This document shows, piece by piece, positions 17,225 to 26,838 of a stretch of 64,000 bases of DNA. Origin of the DNA: an uncultured Pseudomonadota bacterium (GTDB lineage Bacteria; Pseudomonadota; Gammaproteobacteria; Steroidobacterales; Steroidobacteraceae); the NCBI GenBank assembly GCA_903832085.1, contig CAIKZZ010000008.1, forward strand, positions 1 through 64,000, written 5' to 3'. The translations under genes were made by a program, and so were the position numbers. How positions within the stretch are numbered: position 1 is the first letter of the stretch; every line of letters starts with the position of its first letter. The notes below the pieces were generated by a model. That model did no database searches. It had not been told where the DNA came from and saw only the letters and a program-made list of their open reading frames with translations.

Positions 17225-19378
17225 ATGCCTCGCCTCGTCTTACCTACTGTGGCACTACTCGTCACATCAGCATTGAGTAGCGCCAGCGCTGCCACAGATC
17301 TTATAGATCCAGACAACACGCTAACTGAGATACAAGTTGTCGCGCAGCGCCTGAACGAAGCTCGCGCTGGCATTCAAACTCAAACCGGAGCATCAACTTA
17401 CACAATCGACTCCGCGGCGCTGGCAGCCACGCCAGGCGGCGACAACACATTGCTAAACCAAGTCATCATGCAAGCGCCCGATGTGGCTCAAGACTCGTTT
17501 GGACAATTTCATGTCCGCGGCGAACACAATGGTCTGCAGTACCGCATCAATGGACTCATTCTCCCGGAGGGGATTGCTGCGTTTGGCCAATCCTTAGATC
17601 CGCGTCTGATCCAATCCATGAGCCTCATCACGGGCGCGCTACCTGCAGAATATGGGCTACGCACCGCGGGAATCATCGACATATCAACGAAAAGCGGTTT
17701 GCTGGAACAAGGCGGCGGGGTATCGCTCTATGGCGGTAGCCACTCGACCATACAACCGAGCTTTAACTATGGTGGTGGTGCTGGCAAGGTGAGCTATTTC
17801 GTGTCAGGCGATCTACTACGTAGCGGTCTTGGCATTGAATCTCCTGATGGCAGTGCAAACCCCATCCATGATCATACTGCTCAAAACCATTTCTTTGGAT
17901 ACGTAGAGAACATACTCGATGACAAGAACCGACTCGCGTTCATGGGCGGCAGCTCGGTTGGCACCTTTCAGATTCCAAATGTTGACGGCGCCCAGCCGAC
18001 TTTAGGCTTAGTCGTCAATGGACACAGTAGCTACTCAAGCCAAAACCTGAACGAAACGCAACGTGAGGTCACTCATTTTGGAGTCGCCAGTTGGCAGCAT
18101 GCATCGGGCTCTCTTAACATCCAAACCTCGCTAGTTGCACGCTACTCGAGCCTGACATTTGCACCCGACCCACTGGGTGATTTGCTGTTCACTGGTATCG
18201 CGCAACACGCGTTTAAGGAAAATGTTGCCTATGCGGCCCAAAGCGACGGCTCTGTACAGCTCAATGACTCGCATACCATTCGTGGCGGAATCTTTATACA
18301 AACAGACCACTCGATAAGTGCCACCGCAAGCCAAGTGTTGATAACGAACAATACTGGAACTCAACTGACGGATGTACCAATCACGCTGAATGATAGCGCT
18401 TCCAAAACCGAGTACATCTACAGCGCATATCTGCAAGATGAATGGAAAATAAGTAAAGCGCTGACCATTAACTATGGTCTACGGCTAGACCGGTTCACCG
18501 CCTTTGCCAGCGGTGGCCAAGCAAGCCCCCGCCTCAATGCGGTGTGGACGCTCGCCGATGACACGACCTTGCATGCAGGCTATGCCCGCTACCTGTCACC
18601 ACCTCCTTTCGAGCTGATTGGAGGCAAACAGCTCACATTGTTCCAAAATACCACCAGCGCACCCTTATCAGGACAGGATGATTTGCCTCAAGCAGAGCGT
18701 GCTAATTATTACGATGTTGGGATTCAGCAGAAGCTACTTGGCAAACTCACTCTTGGCATTGATACCTACGCAAAACAATCTATCAATCTCACGGATGAAG
18801 GGCAGTTTGGAGCGCCCATTATTCTCACTCCATTCAGCTATCGCTATGCAAAGCAATACGGCATCGAATTCACGGCCAACTATACGGCGCACAACTTTTC
18901 GGCCTACCTAAATCTTGCCGCACAGAGCGCGAAAGGTAAGCAAATCAACTCATCGCAGTTTAATTTTACAGAGACTCAACTCGCGTGGATTGCAAATAAC
19001 TACACGCATCTGGACCATGAGCAGCAGCACACCGCTTCTGGCGGCTTGTCATACCTTTGGCAAGGCACGCGACTCAGTTTTGATTTCGTCTACGGCTCTG
19101 GCCTGCGCCGCGATCTGCCGCTCGCTGTGGGCCAAAGCACTCCTTATGGCGGTAACGATATTCCTAACGGCGGAAACCTACCTGGATATTTGCAAAGCAA
19201 TTTGGGCCTAAGTCACGTGTTTCACGTAAACGACTCAGGTGCGCTGACGGCGCGGATTGATGTGATCAACCTGCTTGATGCCCTCTATCAAATTCGTGAC
19301 GGCACAGGGATTGGTGTAGGTGCTCCACAATTTGGAGCGCGGCGCGGGATATTCGTCGGATTATCGATGGCTCTGTAA
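17225..19378 (+). CDS. TonB-dependent outer-membrane receptor
   Basis: A 717-residue outer-membrane receptor with a signal peptide (MPRLVLPTVALLVTSALSSASA). The plug domain is clear (LTEIQVVAQRL; TPGGDNTLLNQVIMQAPDV; FHVRGEHNGLQYRINGLILP; ALPAEYGLRTAGIIDISTKSG). It is followed by a 22-strand-type barrel ending in ...GIFVGLSMAL. ATG 17225 is chosen over TTG 17159 because the signal peptide begins there. The plug resembles copper/OprC-like and related receptors, and the upstream DUF2946-like gene agrees with a metal ligand, but the substrate cannot be read from sequence. It converges on the SMP-30-like gene. Confidence 0.88.
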   Translation: MPRLVLPTVALLVTSALSSASAATDLIDPDNTLTEIQVVAQRLNEARAGIQTQTGASTYTIDSAALAATPGGDNTLLNQVIMQAPDVAQDSFGQFHVRGEHNGLQYRINGLILPEGIAAFGQSLDPRLIQSMSLITGALPAEYGLRTAGIIDISTKSGLLEQGGGVSLYGGSHSTIQPSFNYGGGAGKVSYFVSGDLLRSGLGIESPDGSANPIHDHTAQNHFFGYVENILDDKNRLAFMGGSSVGTFQIPNVDGAQPTLGLVVNGHSSYSSQNLNETQREVTHFGVASWQHASGSLNIQTSLVARYSSLTFAPDPLGDLLFTGIAQHAFKENVAYAAQSDGSVQLNDSHTIRGGIFIQTDHSISATASQVLITNNTGTQLTDVPITLNDSASKTEYIYSAYLQDEWKISKALTINYGLRLDRFTAFASGGQASPRLNAVWTLADDTTLHAGYARYLSPPPFELIGGKQLTLFQNTTSAPLSGQDDLPQAERANYYDVGIQQKLLGKLTLGIDTYAKQSINLTDEGQFGAPIILTPFSYRYAKQYGIEFTANYTAHNFSAYLNLAAQSAKGKQINSSQFNFTETQLAWIANNYTHLDHEQQHTASGGLSYLWQGTRLSFDFVYGSGLRRDLPLAVGQSTPYGGNDIPNGGNLPGYLQSNLGLSHVFHVNDSGALTARIDVINLLDALYQIRDGTGIGVGAPQFGARRGIFVGLSMAL

Positions 19379-19403
19379 TGGGGTCCAGCAACAATCGATC
19401 GAA

Positions 19404-20315
19404 TCACTCAGCCCAGCGATATACAGCACCAGGATAAGGACTCTTAGTCGCATCGAACAAGCCAGTAATGTAAAGCGTTTCAGAGTCAGGCGGTCCTAAT
19501 CCAATATTAGTTACGTGCGGTGTAGGCACTGTAATCACACGCACAAGTTGCCGAGCAGCATTCACAACCAGCACTCGACCAGCCCCGTTCTCAGCAATAT
19601 AGTAATTACCGTGAACATCCACTTTAATGCCATCAGGTCCGTTAAGACCATCCGCTGATGGGGGTGGCGGCAACCAATCTTGTAAGCGGGCCCATACTTG
19701 GCGCAAACCCAATGAACCGTTCGCTTGAATTGGAAATGACAGGATCTGTCCGGCGAGCATTTCGGCCACCAGCAACTCCTTACCGTCCGGGGACACCGTC
19801 AGACCATTCGAGTAATGAATCGTATTGGCCACTTCTACTGGCTTTGCCTCATCAACAGACAGGTGCAGCACAGCGCCCGTCATTGGGGCAGCAAGCGCAT
19901 AAACTCCGGAGGCTGTGAAGTAAACGCCACCCTTGAGATCTGACGTAAAATCATTTGGTCCGATAAAGGGTTTGCCCAAACTATCACGGTCAATACGACG
20001 AGTAACGCGACCATAAGCATCTAACTCCACGACGGCATTCCAGTCATAGCAAGCAACTAGCCAGTGATCTGAGCCGAAGCGAATAAGCCCACTCGCCCCA
20101 CAGCCGGGCGCATTCCAAAAGATAGATTTTTTTCCATCCTTCCACGCGGTGATGCCAGGACCGGCATATTCAACAAACAGCAGCCGATCCCCTGCCCAAA
20201 CCGGACCCTCTGGATAGGCGGCTGTCGTGACGACAGTAAGATGATCGGCCGGCGCGGCCAGCACACCCGCCAACCACAAACTACCAAGCAGGCTCGCTAA
20301 GCAATACCTATACAT
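19404..20315 (-). CDS. exported SMP-30/gluconolactonase-like beta-propeller
   Basis: A 303-residue protein with a signal peptide (MYRYCLASLLGSLWLAGVLA) and a six-bladed propeller of the SMP-30/gluconolactonase/LRE type. Typical elements are YPEGPVW near the N terminus (metal-binding Glu), IGPNDFTSD (~122), HYSNGLTVSPDGKELLVAE and GPDGIKVDVHGNYYIAE. Members hydrolyse lactones or phosphoesters with one divalent metal. It is 89 bp downstream of a TonB-dependent receptor on the same strand. A stable hairpin lies in the gap, so the receptor probably imports the substrate or product of this enzyme. Confidence 0.82.
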   Translation of the reverse strand: MYRYCLASLLGSLWLAGVLAAPADHLTVVTTAAYPEGPVWAGDRLLFVEYAGPGITAWKDGKKSIFWNAPGCGASGLIRFGSDHWLVACYDWNAVVELDAYGRVTRRIDRDSLGKPFIGPNDFTSDLKGGVYFTASGVYALAAPMTGAVLHLSVDEAKPVEVANTIHYSNGLTVSPDGKELLVAEMLAGQILSFPIQANGSLGLRQVWARLQDWLPPPPSADGLNGPDGIKVDVHGNYYIAENGAGRVLVVNAARQLVRVITVPTPHVTNIGLGPPDSETLYITGLFDATKSPYPGAVYRWAE

Positions 20316-20358
20316 GTAGGCCCTTGCGGCGATGCCGCGCTCCGCGAGCTACCATGCC

Positions 20359-20383
20359 GGTGGGACACTTGCAGTGCCCCACC
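20359..20383 (-). other. stem-loop between receptor and SMP-30-like gene
   Basis: An inverted repeat 20359-20369/20373-20383 with a 3-nt loop. The minus-strand RNA forms an 11-bp stem including one G-U pair, whereas the plus strand would have a mismatch, which agrees with minus-strand transcription from the receptor into the lactonase gene. There is no T-tract, so it may be an mRNA-stabilising or partial-termination element that gives the two genes different expression. Confidence 0.5.
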
Positions 20384-20404
20384 ACGGCCTGAACATGATC
20401 GTCT

Positions 20405-22981
20405 TTAGAACTTGTAACCAATCCTAAGCCCAAGGACTCGTGGTCGGTTGATCGTCTCAGCGGTAATAAACTGATTACCATTTTCAAACAGATTAGCCCG
20501 CGTATCCGTCAGGTTCTGCCCATATACCTGCGCAGACCACGCATCTTTGGAGACACCCAGTGACGCGTCATAGGTGGTAAATCCCGCCTGATCGTAGCTT
20601 TGGATATTCCCCGTCGCTGAGTAGGAATGAGCCTGATGCGCCATCCCCAATTGCCAGAATGCTTTGTAGTCAGCCAGCTCAAACTCATAGCGCAGACGCA
20701 GACCACCTTGGAACGCGGGTGACTGCGCCAGAGGCGTGCCAGGCGTTCCGAATGGGCTGCCAGATCCCGGGATATTAATGGGCTGTCCGTTCGGCTGGGA
20801 GAGGAATGGCGCGTTAGTCAGGTTACTGCTATTCCAAGACGCCGATGCTGTCACGGTCAGCGCATGCGTTGCGCGTGCAATCATTTCCGTCTCTAAACCT
20901 TTGACGGTGTAGTTCGGACCGTTGACCACAAAGCTCAAGTTACCGTAGCAGCAAGACTGGAAAATCTGCACCTGTACGTCTTTCCACTCTTCCTGATACA
21001 CCGCACCGTTAAACTCAATGCGCCGATCGGCCCACTGCGTCTTCCAGCCAAACTCGTTATTAACAAGCACGTCAGGCGCGTAAGCCGAGGGCGTCTGATA
21101 CGTATAAGAGAAGCCATTCACGGGACCCGCGACGGACCCTTCCGTGTGATCGATCAAGTGCGAACCGCGGTTAAAACCTCCCGGTCTAAAACCCTGCGAC
21201 CACGTGTAGTACAGCAACAGATCGTCGGTAGGACGCCAGCTGAGGTTAGCGCGGCTCTTAAATCCTTTGTAGGTGATATCGAGGTGCTGCGCACTCAGAT
21301 TATTGCTATACGAGACGTTGCCCGTACAAGGCGCTGGTCCATTGCCGTAGCAGCCGAAGCTAGTGACCGAACTGCCCACGGCGGTCGTATTAATCTCGTA
21401 ATAACGTGTTCCCAACGTCAGGGTGAGTTTCTTGGGAAGAATGTCGTAGTCTACCGATCCAAAGGCCGCTTTTTGCGTGTAGCCACGTGTTAAATCATCG
21501 AAGAACGAGACATTATCGCCGCGAATCTTGGGATTTCGCACCTGGGCACCAGGCGCTGGACCCACGTTAGTGAACCCCGGCGCACTCTTGTAACTCCAGT
21601 CAATATTCTCCTGAACTGAGTAGTCTTCCCAAAACACACCACCGATCGCGCGCAAACGCCAATCATCGGGCGTGCTGAGGCGCAGCTCCTGACTGTTATG
21701 AGTCGCATGATCTGTTTCCTGCCAGTAAGCGTTGGGCGAGTAGCATTGGCCGGTAGTGCCTGTTTCAGCAGGGCTCGTGCACTGGTAATAATCAGCATAT
21801 ACGCCACGTGAATAATTTGTGTAGTCGCCCTGCTGAGCGATATTCCGCGTCATATAGCTACCGGAGTAAACCAGCCGCAAATCACCAAGGCGGCCATTAA
21901 TGGTCAACGCTGTGTTGGAATACGAATCATTGTTGTACGACGGGTTATAGAGCTGTACCGACAAATCTGGCAACGACTCTCCAGCCGAGCTTTGTGGCGT
22001 CACATAGAAAACGCCGTCTGAGCGCATCTGCTGATAGGACTGCACTAACAGCGCATCCCAATCATCACTGAACTTATACAAGAGACCAACGCGTATCCCC
22101 TGATACGTCACGGGATTAATTGCGTTACCGACGAGCGCTGAGTTATTGATCGATGGGCTGCCAGGCGGTACTCCATAGCCGGTCGCCGAGCTGCCTTCGG
22201 AGCATTGCCCATTGACAGGCGTACCAGCCGAGCAGCCCGTTGCATACCCTGCATAATGAATACCAATATCGCTCGGCAATCGCGAGAAGGTGCCGGGCAC
22301 GTTATTGATATAGCCGCCGCGCGCATCACTGTAAACCACCGCTCGCACTGCGAGCGTGTTCGCAATAAGCGGTAAGTTGATCATCGCATCCAAGCTCGTG
22401 CTCGGATCTCCGTGTGCCGTGACCGCGTAACCGGCATTCGCGGCACCTTCGGTAATATCTAATTTTGGCTTATTGGTAATGTAGCGCAGCACACCCGCCT
22501 GAGCACCCGCACCAAACAAGGTGCCCTGCGGCCCTTCGAGCACTTCGATGCGCTCGATGTCCGCGGCATACACATCGAGATTACGTCCGGGTAACTGCCC
22601 CGACTGATCATCAAGATACACCGCGACGTTGGGGAAACTGCCAATACCGCTGGAGCCTTGGGTGGCCAGAGTCGACGTCGCAAGTCCACGCATGAAGATC
22701 ACGCCCTGCCCTGGACCATTGCTTGCCATAGTGACGTTGGGCAGGTACTTCACAAAGTCATCAAAAGTGGTGGCATTCAACTGAGTCAGAGCCGCACCAG
22801 TCAACGCCTGAATCGTGATCGGCACGTCCTGCATGTTTTCCGTACGACGCTGAGCCGTGACGGTGATTTCCTGAATCATGTCTATATTCGGGTCAGTGGC
22901 GGCCGCTACAGAGTTACCAAAGCCCATTGCAGTGCCGCTTAAAATAGCGGTAATTGCATACGAGAGTTTTCGATTGGACAT
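20405..22981 (-). CDS. TonB-dependent outer-membrane receptor
   Basis: An 858-residue receptor. ATG 22981 is chosen because AAGGGG lies 9 nt upstream and a signal peptide begins there (MSNRKLSYAITAILSGTAMG, cleavage near SVAAA); the frame extends 50 codons further upstream without receptor features. The TonB box region is IQEITVTAQRRTENMQDVPI. The plug motifs are FDDFVKYLPNVT, VIFMRGLA, VAVYLDDQSG and ERIEVLEGPQGTLFGAGAQAG, and the barrel ends in LRIGYKF. This is the iron-complex-type receptor class common in oligotrophs. It diverges from the 5-oxoprolinase gene and precedes the SMP-30-like gene. Confidence 0.9.
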   Translation of the reverse strand: MSNRKLSYAITAILSGTAMGFGNSVAAATDPNIDMIQEITVTAQRRTENMQDVPITIQALTGAALTQLNATTFDDFVKYLPNVTMASNGPGQGVIFMRGLATSTLATQGSSGIGSFPNVAVYLDDQSGQLPGRNLDVYAADIERIEVLEGPQGTLFGAGAQAGVLRYITNKPKLDITEGAANAGYAVTAHGDPSTSLDAMINLPLIANTLAVRAVVYSDARGGYINNVPGTFSRLPSDIGIHYAGYATGCSAGTPVNGQCSEGSSATGYGVPPGSPSINNSALVGNAINPVTYQGIRVGLLYKFSDDWDALLVQSYQQMRSDGVFYVTPQSSAGESLPDLSVQLYNPSYNNDSYSNTALTINGRLGDLRLVYSGSYMTRNIAQQGDYTNYSRGVYADYYQCTSPAETGTTGQCYSPNAYWQETDHATHNSQELRLSTPDDWRLRAIGGVFWEDYSVQENIDWSYKSAPGFTNVGPAPGAQVRNPKIRGDNVSFFDDLTRGYTQKAAFGSVDYDILPKKLTLTLGTRYYEINTTAVGSSVTSFGCYGNGPAPCTGNVSYSNNLSAQHLDITYKGFKSRANLSWRPTDDLLLYYTWSQGFRPGGFNRGSHLIDHTEGSVAGPVNGFSYTYQTPSAYAPDVLVNNEFGWKTQWADRRIEFNGAVYQEEWKDVQVQIFQSCCYGNLSFVVNGPNYTVKGLETEMIARATHALTVTASASWNSSNLTNAPFLSQPNGQPINIPGSGSPFGTPGTPLAQSPAFQGGLRLRYEFELADYKAFWQLGMAHQAHSYSATGNIQSYDQAGFTTYDASLGVSKDAWSAQVYGQNLTDTRANLFENGNQFITAETINRPRVLGLRIGYKF

Positions 22982-23214
22982 CACGCGCATCCCCTTGTGC
23001 TTATGTTTAACCATCGCATGGCCGCAGCACATTAGTATAAATTGCTGGCCGAGGGCCTTATAAACGCCCACATAGGCTCTAAATGTCGCATGATTTGCCA
23101 GCCTCTGGAAGGGCCATTCCTCAGTTTTCATGCTTAAAAACCGTCAGGAGCTGATTTTAAGGCATAGTGGCCTACACTCACCTGTATCTGACAGGCATAG
23201 ACTCCTTTGACCAC

Positions 23215-26200
23215 ATGAACGGCTGGCAATTCTGGATAGACCGAGGCGGTACTTTTACCGACGTTGTGGGGCGCTCGCCTTCAGGCGTGATTCGCGCTAC
23301 CAAATTGCTTTCCGTGGCTCCTGGCCGGTATGACGATGCAACAGTCGCCGGGATCCGGCAGCTGCTGGCACTCGAAAAAATCCCGTATGCCCCGATCACG
23401 ACAGTGCGAGTCGGCACTACAGTGGCGACTAATGTCTTACTTGAGCGCAAGGGCGCGCCCACTGCGCTTGTGATTACCAAGGGGCTCGCGGATGCCTTGC
23501 AGATTGGCTCACAGGAACGGCCACAACTGTTTGCGCGCAACATAAAACTACCTGAGCCGCTGTACTCGACGGTCATTGAGGCCAAGGAGCGCGTCAACGC
23601 GCAGGGAGGAATCCTAGAGCCACTAGCACAGGATGCGTTGCGCGAATCACTGCAAGAGGCGCTCAACGCTGGAATGTCGAGCGTCGCTATTGTGTTTTTG
23701 CACGGCTGGAAGTACCCCACTCACGAGCAGCAAGCGGCAGCACTTGCGAAAGAAGTTGGCTTTACAGAAATCGTTGTGTCACACCAAGTCAACGCTCTGC
23801 AGGGTTTTATTGCTCGTGGCCACACAACGGTGGCCGAAGCGTATCTTGCTGCGGGCCTACGCCGCTATGTCACTACGCTGACAAACCAATTGAGCGACTT
23901 TGGCCAGGGGATTGAACTCGCGTTGATGCAAAGCCATGGTGGCGTCGCCCCACCGGAGCAGTTTCGGGGAACAAATGCTGTCCTGTCGGGACCCGCTGGT
24001 GGTCTAGTCGGCATGGTAAAAGCCGGCAACGCCGCGGGTTTTCAGCGCCTCATCGGTTTTGATATGGGGGGCACGTCCACGGACGTGTCGCTCTATGACG
24101 GCAGTTACGCAAGACGCACCGAACTAACCATCGGTGGCATACGCTTGCAGGTGCCAGCCCTCGATATACACACCGTCGCGGCAGGGGGCGGGTCGATACT
24201 ACGCTTCAGTGACGGTCGCTGTGCCGTCGGCCCTGACTCCTCCGGAGCACTGCCAGGGCCGGCTGCATACGGCTGTGGTGGACCACTGTCAGTAACGGAT
24301 ATCCACGTGCTGCTCGGTCGGTTAACTCCAGAGTACCTGCCGAGCATCTTTGGTCCCAATGGAGATACACCGCTGAACGTTGAGCCAGTACGCACACAGT
24401 TTGACGCACTCGCTCAAACAATGACCACTGCAACTGGAAGATCACACACAGCAGAACAGGTCGCCGAAGGGTTTTTAGCCATCGCAATCGATACCATGGC
24501 AAATGCGATCAAACACGTGAGCCTAGGTGCTGGACACGACCCTGCTAGTTTTACCTTAGTGTCATTCGGCGGCGCTGGGGGCCAGCACGCTTGCCGCATT
24601 GCCGATGCTTTGGGGATACGCTCTATCTACATTGATAGGTTTGCCGGCGTGTTATCTGCCATTGGTATTGGTCTGGCCGAACCGCGTGCATTACGGCGTG
24701 GCACCCTCGACCAGGCGTTGACCCTCACAGGACTCACTAACGCCCACATACTCAGCGAGCAGTTAACAAAACATGCAAGCATTGATCTTGGTGGGAGTGC
24801 GCAAAAAACGGCCGATGCGCGCGCTGAAATTCGGGCGGCGGACTCAGAGGTCACCATCGGTATACCGTTCGACACGGTCGAAATCATGGATGCCCTATTT
24901 CGTAAAGAGCATGAACGACGCTTTGGCTACAAGCCGCCTCTAGATACCACACTGGTCATCGCCGGCGTTACGGTCGAAGTGACTGGCGCTGCTAGCGCCG
25001 AACTCGGCCACGATACCTCGTGGCATTCAACAAAGTCAGCGACGCCTCGCACGCAGGTGCAGGCCTGGTTTAACGGGGCTTGGACAGCGACACCGCTGTA
25101 TATGCGCGACGAACTGCCAAGCGGTACCCACATTCACGGACCTGCAATTATCAATGAATCAACTGGGACCACGATTATTGAGCCCTTATGGCATGCGACC
25201 ATCACAGCCACAGGCGGGCTGATTGCCGAACGCCAAAAGAGCGTAGCGCGCGACACGAAGGCACCCCTAGCGCCAAGTTGCGCGGAAGCTGACCCCGTGC
25301 TGATTGAGATTTTTGGCGGCCTTTTTATGCATGTCGCCGAACAAATGGGAATTGTGCTGCGCCAAACAGCAAGCTCAGTGAATATCCGCGAGCGCCTCGA
25401 CTACTCGTGTGCGCTATTCGATCGAGACTGCAAGCTAATTGCCAATGCCCCACATATGCCAGTGCATCTGGGCTCGATGGGCGCAAGCGTCAAAGCGGTA
25501 CGTGATAGGCATGGCGCACATCTAAATAAAGGTGATGCCTATCTTGTGAATTCACCTTATGCAGGCGGTACTCACCTACCAGATCTAACTGTCGTCAGCC
25601 CAATTCATCTAGGCACTGACACGCAGCCGACTTTCTGGGTGGCATCACGCGCGCACCATGCCGACATCGGTGGGATCACGCCCGGATCAATGCCGCCCTT
25701 TAGCACCACGATCAGCGAAGAAGGTGCTCTCTTTGAAGGCGAACGCATAGTCAGTGCAGGCCAGTTTGATGCCAATCTTGTACGCGATCTATTGTCGCGC
25801 GGCCCTTGGCCTGCGCGCAACGTTTCACGCAACCTTGCCGATCTAGCTGCACAGCTCGCGGCTAACGCTAGGGGCACTAGCGAACTTGCACGCCTATGCA
25901 GCACACACGGCCTCGAAACTGTTCTCGCCTATATGCGCCATGTACAGACCAATGCAGAGCAACGGGTTCGCTCTGCGTTAAAGGCCTTGCCTATCGCAGG
26001 TCACGGCCCGCATCGACACGAATACTCCTTAGATAGCGGTGAGAAGCTTGTAGTTACGCTCACCATTGACCCAGACAGTGGCAGCGCCTGTGTAGACTTT
26101 ACTGGTACTGCAATACAGTCGCCGGGAAACTTCAACGCACCACGCGCCGTGTGCACAGCCGCGGTCTTATATGTGTTTCGTACTCTTGTGGACAGCGATA

Positions 26201-26838
26201 TTCCATTAAATGAGGGCTGCCTTGCGCCGATTCAATTGATTATTCCCGAGGGCTCGATGCTAGATCCAAAGCACCCAGCTGCAGTGGTTGCTGGAAATGT
26301 GGAGACATCACAGTGTGTCGTTGATCTGCTGTATGGAGCCTTAGGCGTCCTTGCTGACTCACAAGGCACGATGAATAATTTCACTTTTGGAGACGCACAA
26401 GACCAATATTATGAAACGATCGCAGGTGGCGCAGGCGCTGGGGATGGCTTTGCAGGCGCTAGCGGCGTGCAGACCCACATGACCAATTCACGGCTAACGG
26501 ACCCAGAAGTGCTTGAAACACGCTTGCCTGTACTGATACGCGAATTTCGTTATCGCCATGGTTCAGGTGGGCGAGGCCGATGGCAAGGCGGCAATGGACT
26601 TGTTCGCTCAGTCGAATTTCGTCGCGCCATGCAAGCATCGATTCTCGCAAATCACCGCCGCGTTGCGCCACGCGGTCTCGCTGGCGGCAAGGATGGCGCA
26701 TGTGGCGTCAGTTATGTAAAACGCGCTGACGGCTCACACAGTTCACTCAAGGCTACAGATACCGTAGAAGTTGGCATCGGCGATCGTATAGTCATTGAAA
26801 CGCCCGGCGGCGGCGGGTTTGGTCGCAGCGACAAATAG
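23215..26838 (+). CDS. 5-oxoprolinase / hydantoinase A-B fusion
   Basis: A ~1,207-residue protein with HyuA and HyuB halves in one chain, as in ATP-dependent 5-oxoprolinase (OPLAH), which opens 5-oxo-L-proline to glutamate. The HyuA half begins [17 protein letters not shown], and the ATPase-like motif [16 protein letters not shown] lies near 280-300. The HyuB half begins near residue 690 ([19 protein letters not shown]) and contains [12 protein letters not shown] and a C-terminal GGGGFGR. ATG 23215 is preferred because homologues start [17 protein letters not shown]; a GTG at 23167 would add 16 residues. Hydantoinases share the fold, so the ring substrate is not certain. Confidence 0.87.
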   Translation: MNGWQFWIDRGGTFTDVVGRSPSGVIRATKLLSVAPGRYDDATVAGIRQLLALEKIPYAPITTVRVGTTVATNVLLERKGAPTALVITKGLADALQIGSQERPQLFARNIKLPEPLYSTVIEAKERVNAQGGILEPLAQDALRESLQEALNAGMSSVAIVFLHGWKYPTHEQQAAALAKEVGFTEIVVSHQVNALQGFIARGHTTVAEAYLAAGLRRYVTTLTNQLSDFGQGIELALMQSHGGVAPPEQFRGTNAVLSGPAGGLVGMVKAGNAAGFQRLIGFDMGGTSTDVSLYDGSYARRTELTIGGIRLQVPALDIHTVAAGGGSILRFSDGRCAVGPDSSGALPGPAAYGCGGPLSVTDIHVLLGRLTPEYLPSIFGPNGDTPLNVEPVRTQFDALAQTMTTATGRSHTAEQVAEGFLAIAIDTMANAIKHVSLGAGHDPASFTLVSFGGAGGQHACRIADALGIRSIYIDRFAGVLSAIGIGLAEPRALRRGTLDQALTLTGLTNAHILSEQLTKHASIDLGGSAQKTADARAEIRAADSEVTIGIPFDTVEIMDALFRKEHERRFGYKPPLDTTLVIAGVTVEVTGAASAELGHDTSWHSTKSATPRTQVQAWFNGAWTATPLYMRDELPSGTHIHGPAIINESTGTTIIEPLWHATITATGGLIAERQKSVARDTKAPLAPSCAEADPVLIEIFGGLFMHVAEQMGIVLRQTASSVNIRERLDYSCALFDRDCKLIANAPHMPVHLGSMGASVKAVRDRHGAHLNKGDAYLVNSPYAGGTHLPDLTVVSPIHLGTDTQPTFWVASRAHHADIGGITPGSMPPFSTTISEEGALFEGERIVSAGQFDANLVRDLLSRGPWPARNVSRNLADLAAQLAANARGTSELARLCSTHGLETVLAYMRHVQTNAEQRVRSALKALPIAGHGPHRHEYSLDSGEKLVVTLTIDPDSGSACVDFTGTAIQSPGNFNAPRAVCTAAVLYVFRTLVDSDIPLNEGCLAPIQLIIPEGSMLDPKHPAAVVAGNVETSQCVVDLLYGALGVLADSQGTMNNFTFGDAQDQYYETIAGGAGAGDGFAGASGVQTHMTNSRLTDPEVLETRLPVLIREFRYRHGSGGRGRWQGGNGLVRSVEFRRAMQASILANHRRVAPRGLAGGKDGACGVSYVKRADGSHSSLKATDTVEVGIGDRIVIETPGGGGFGRSDK

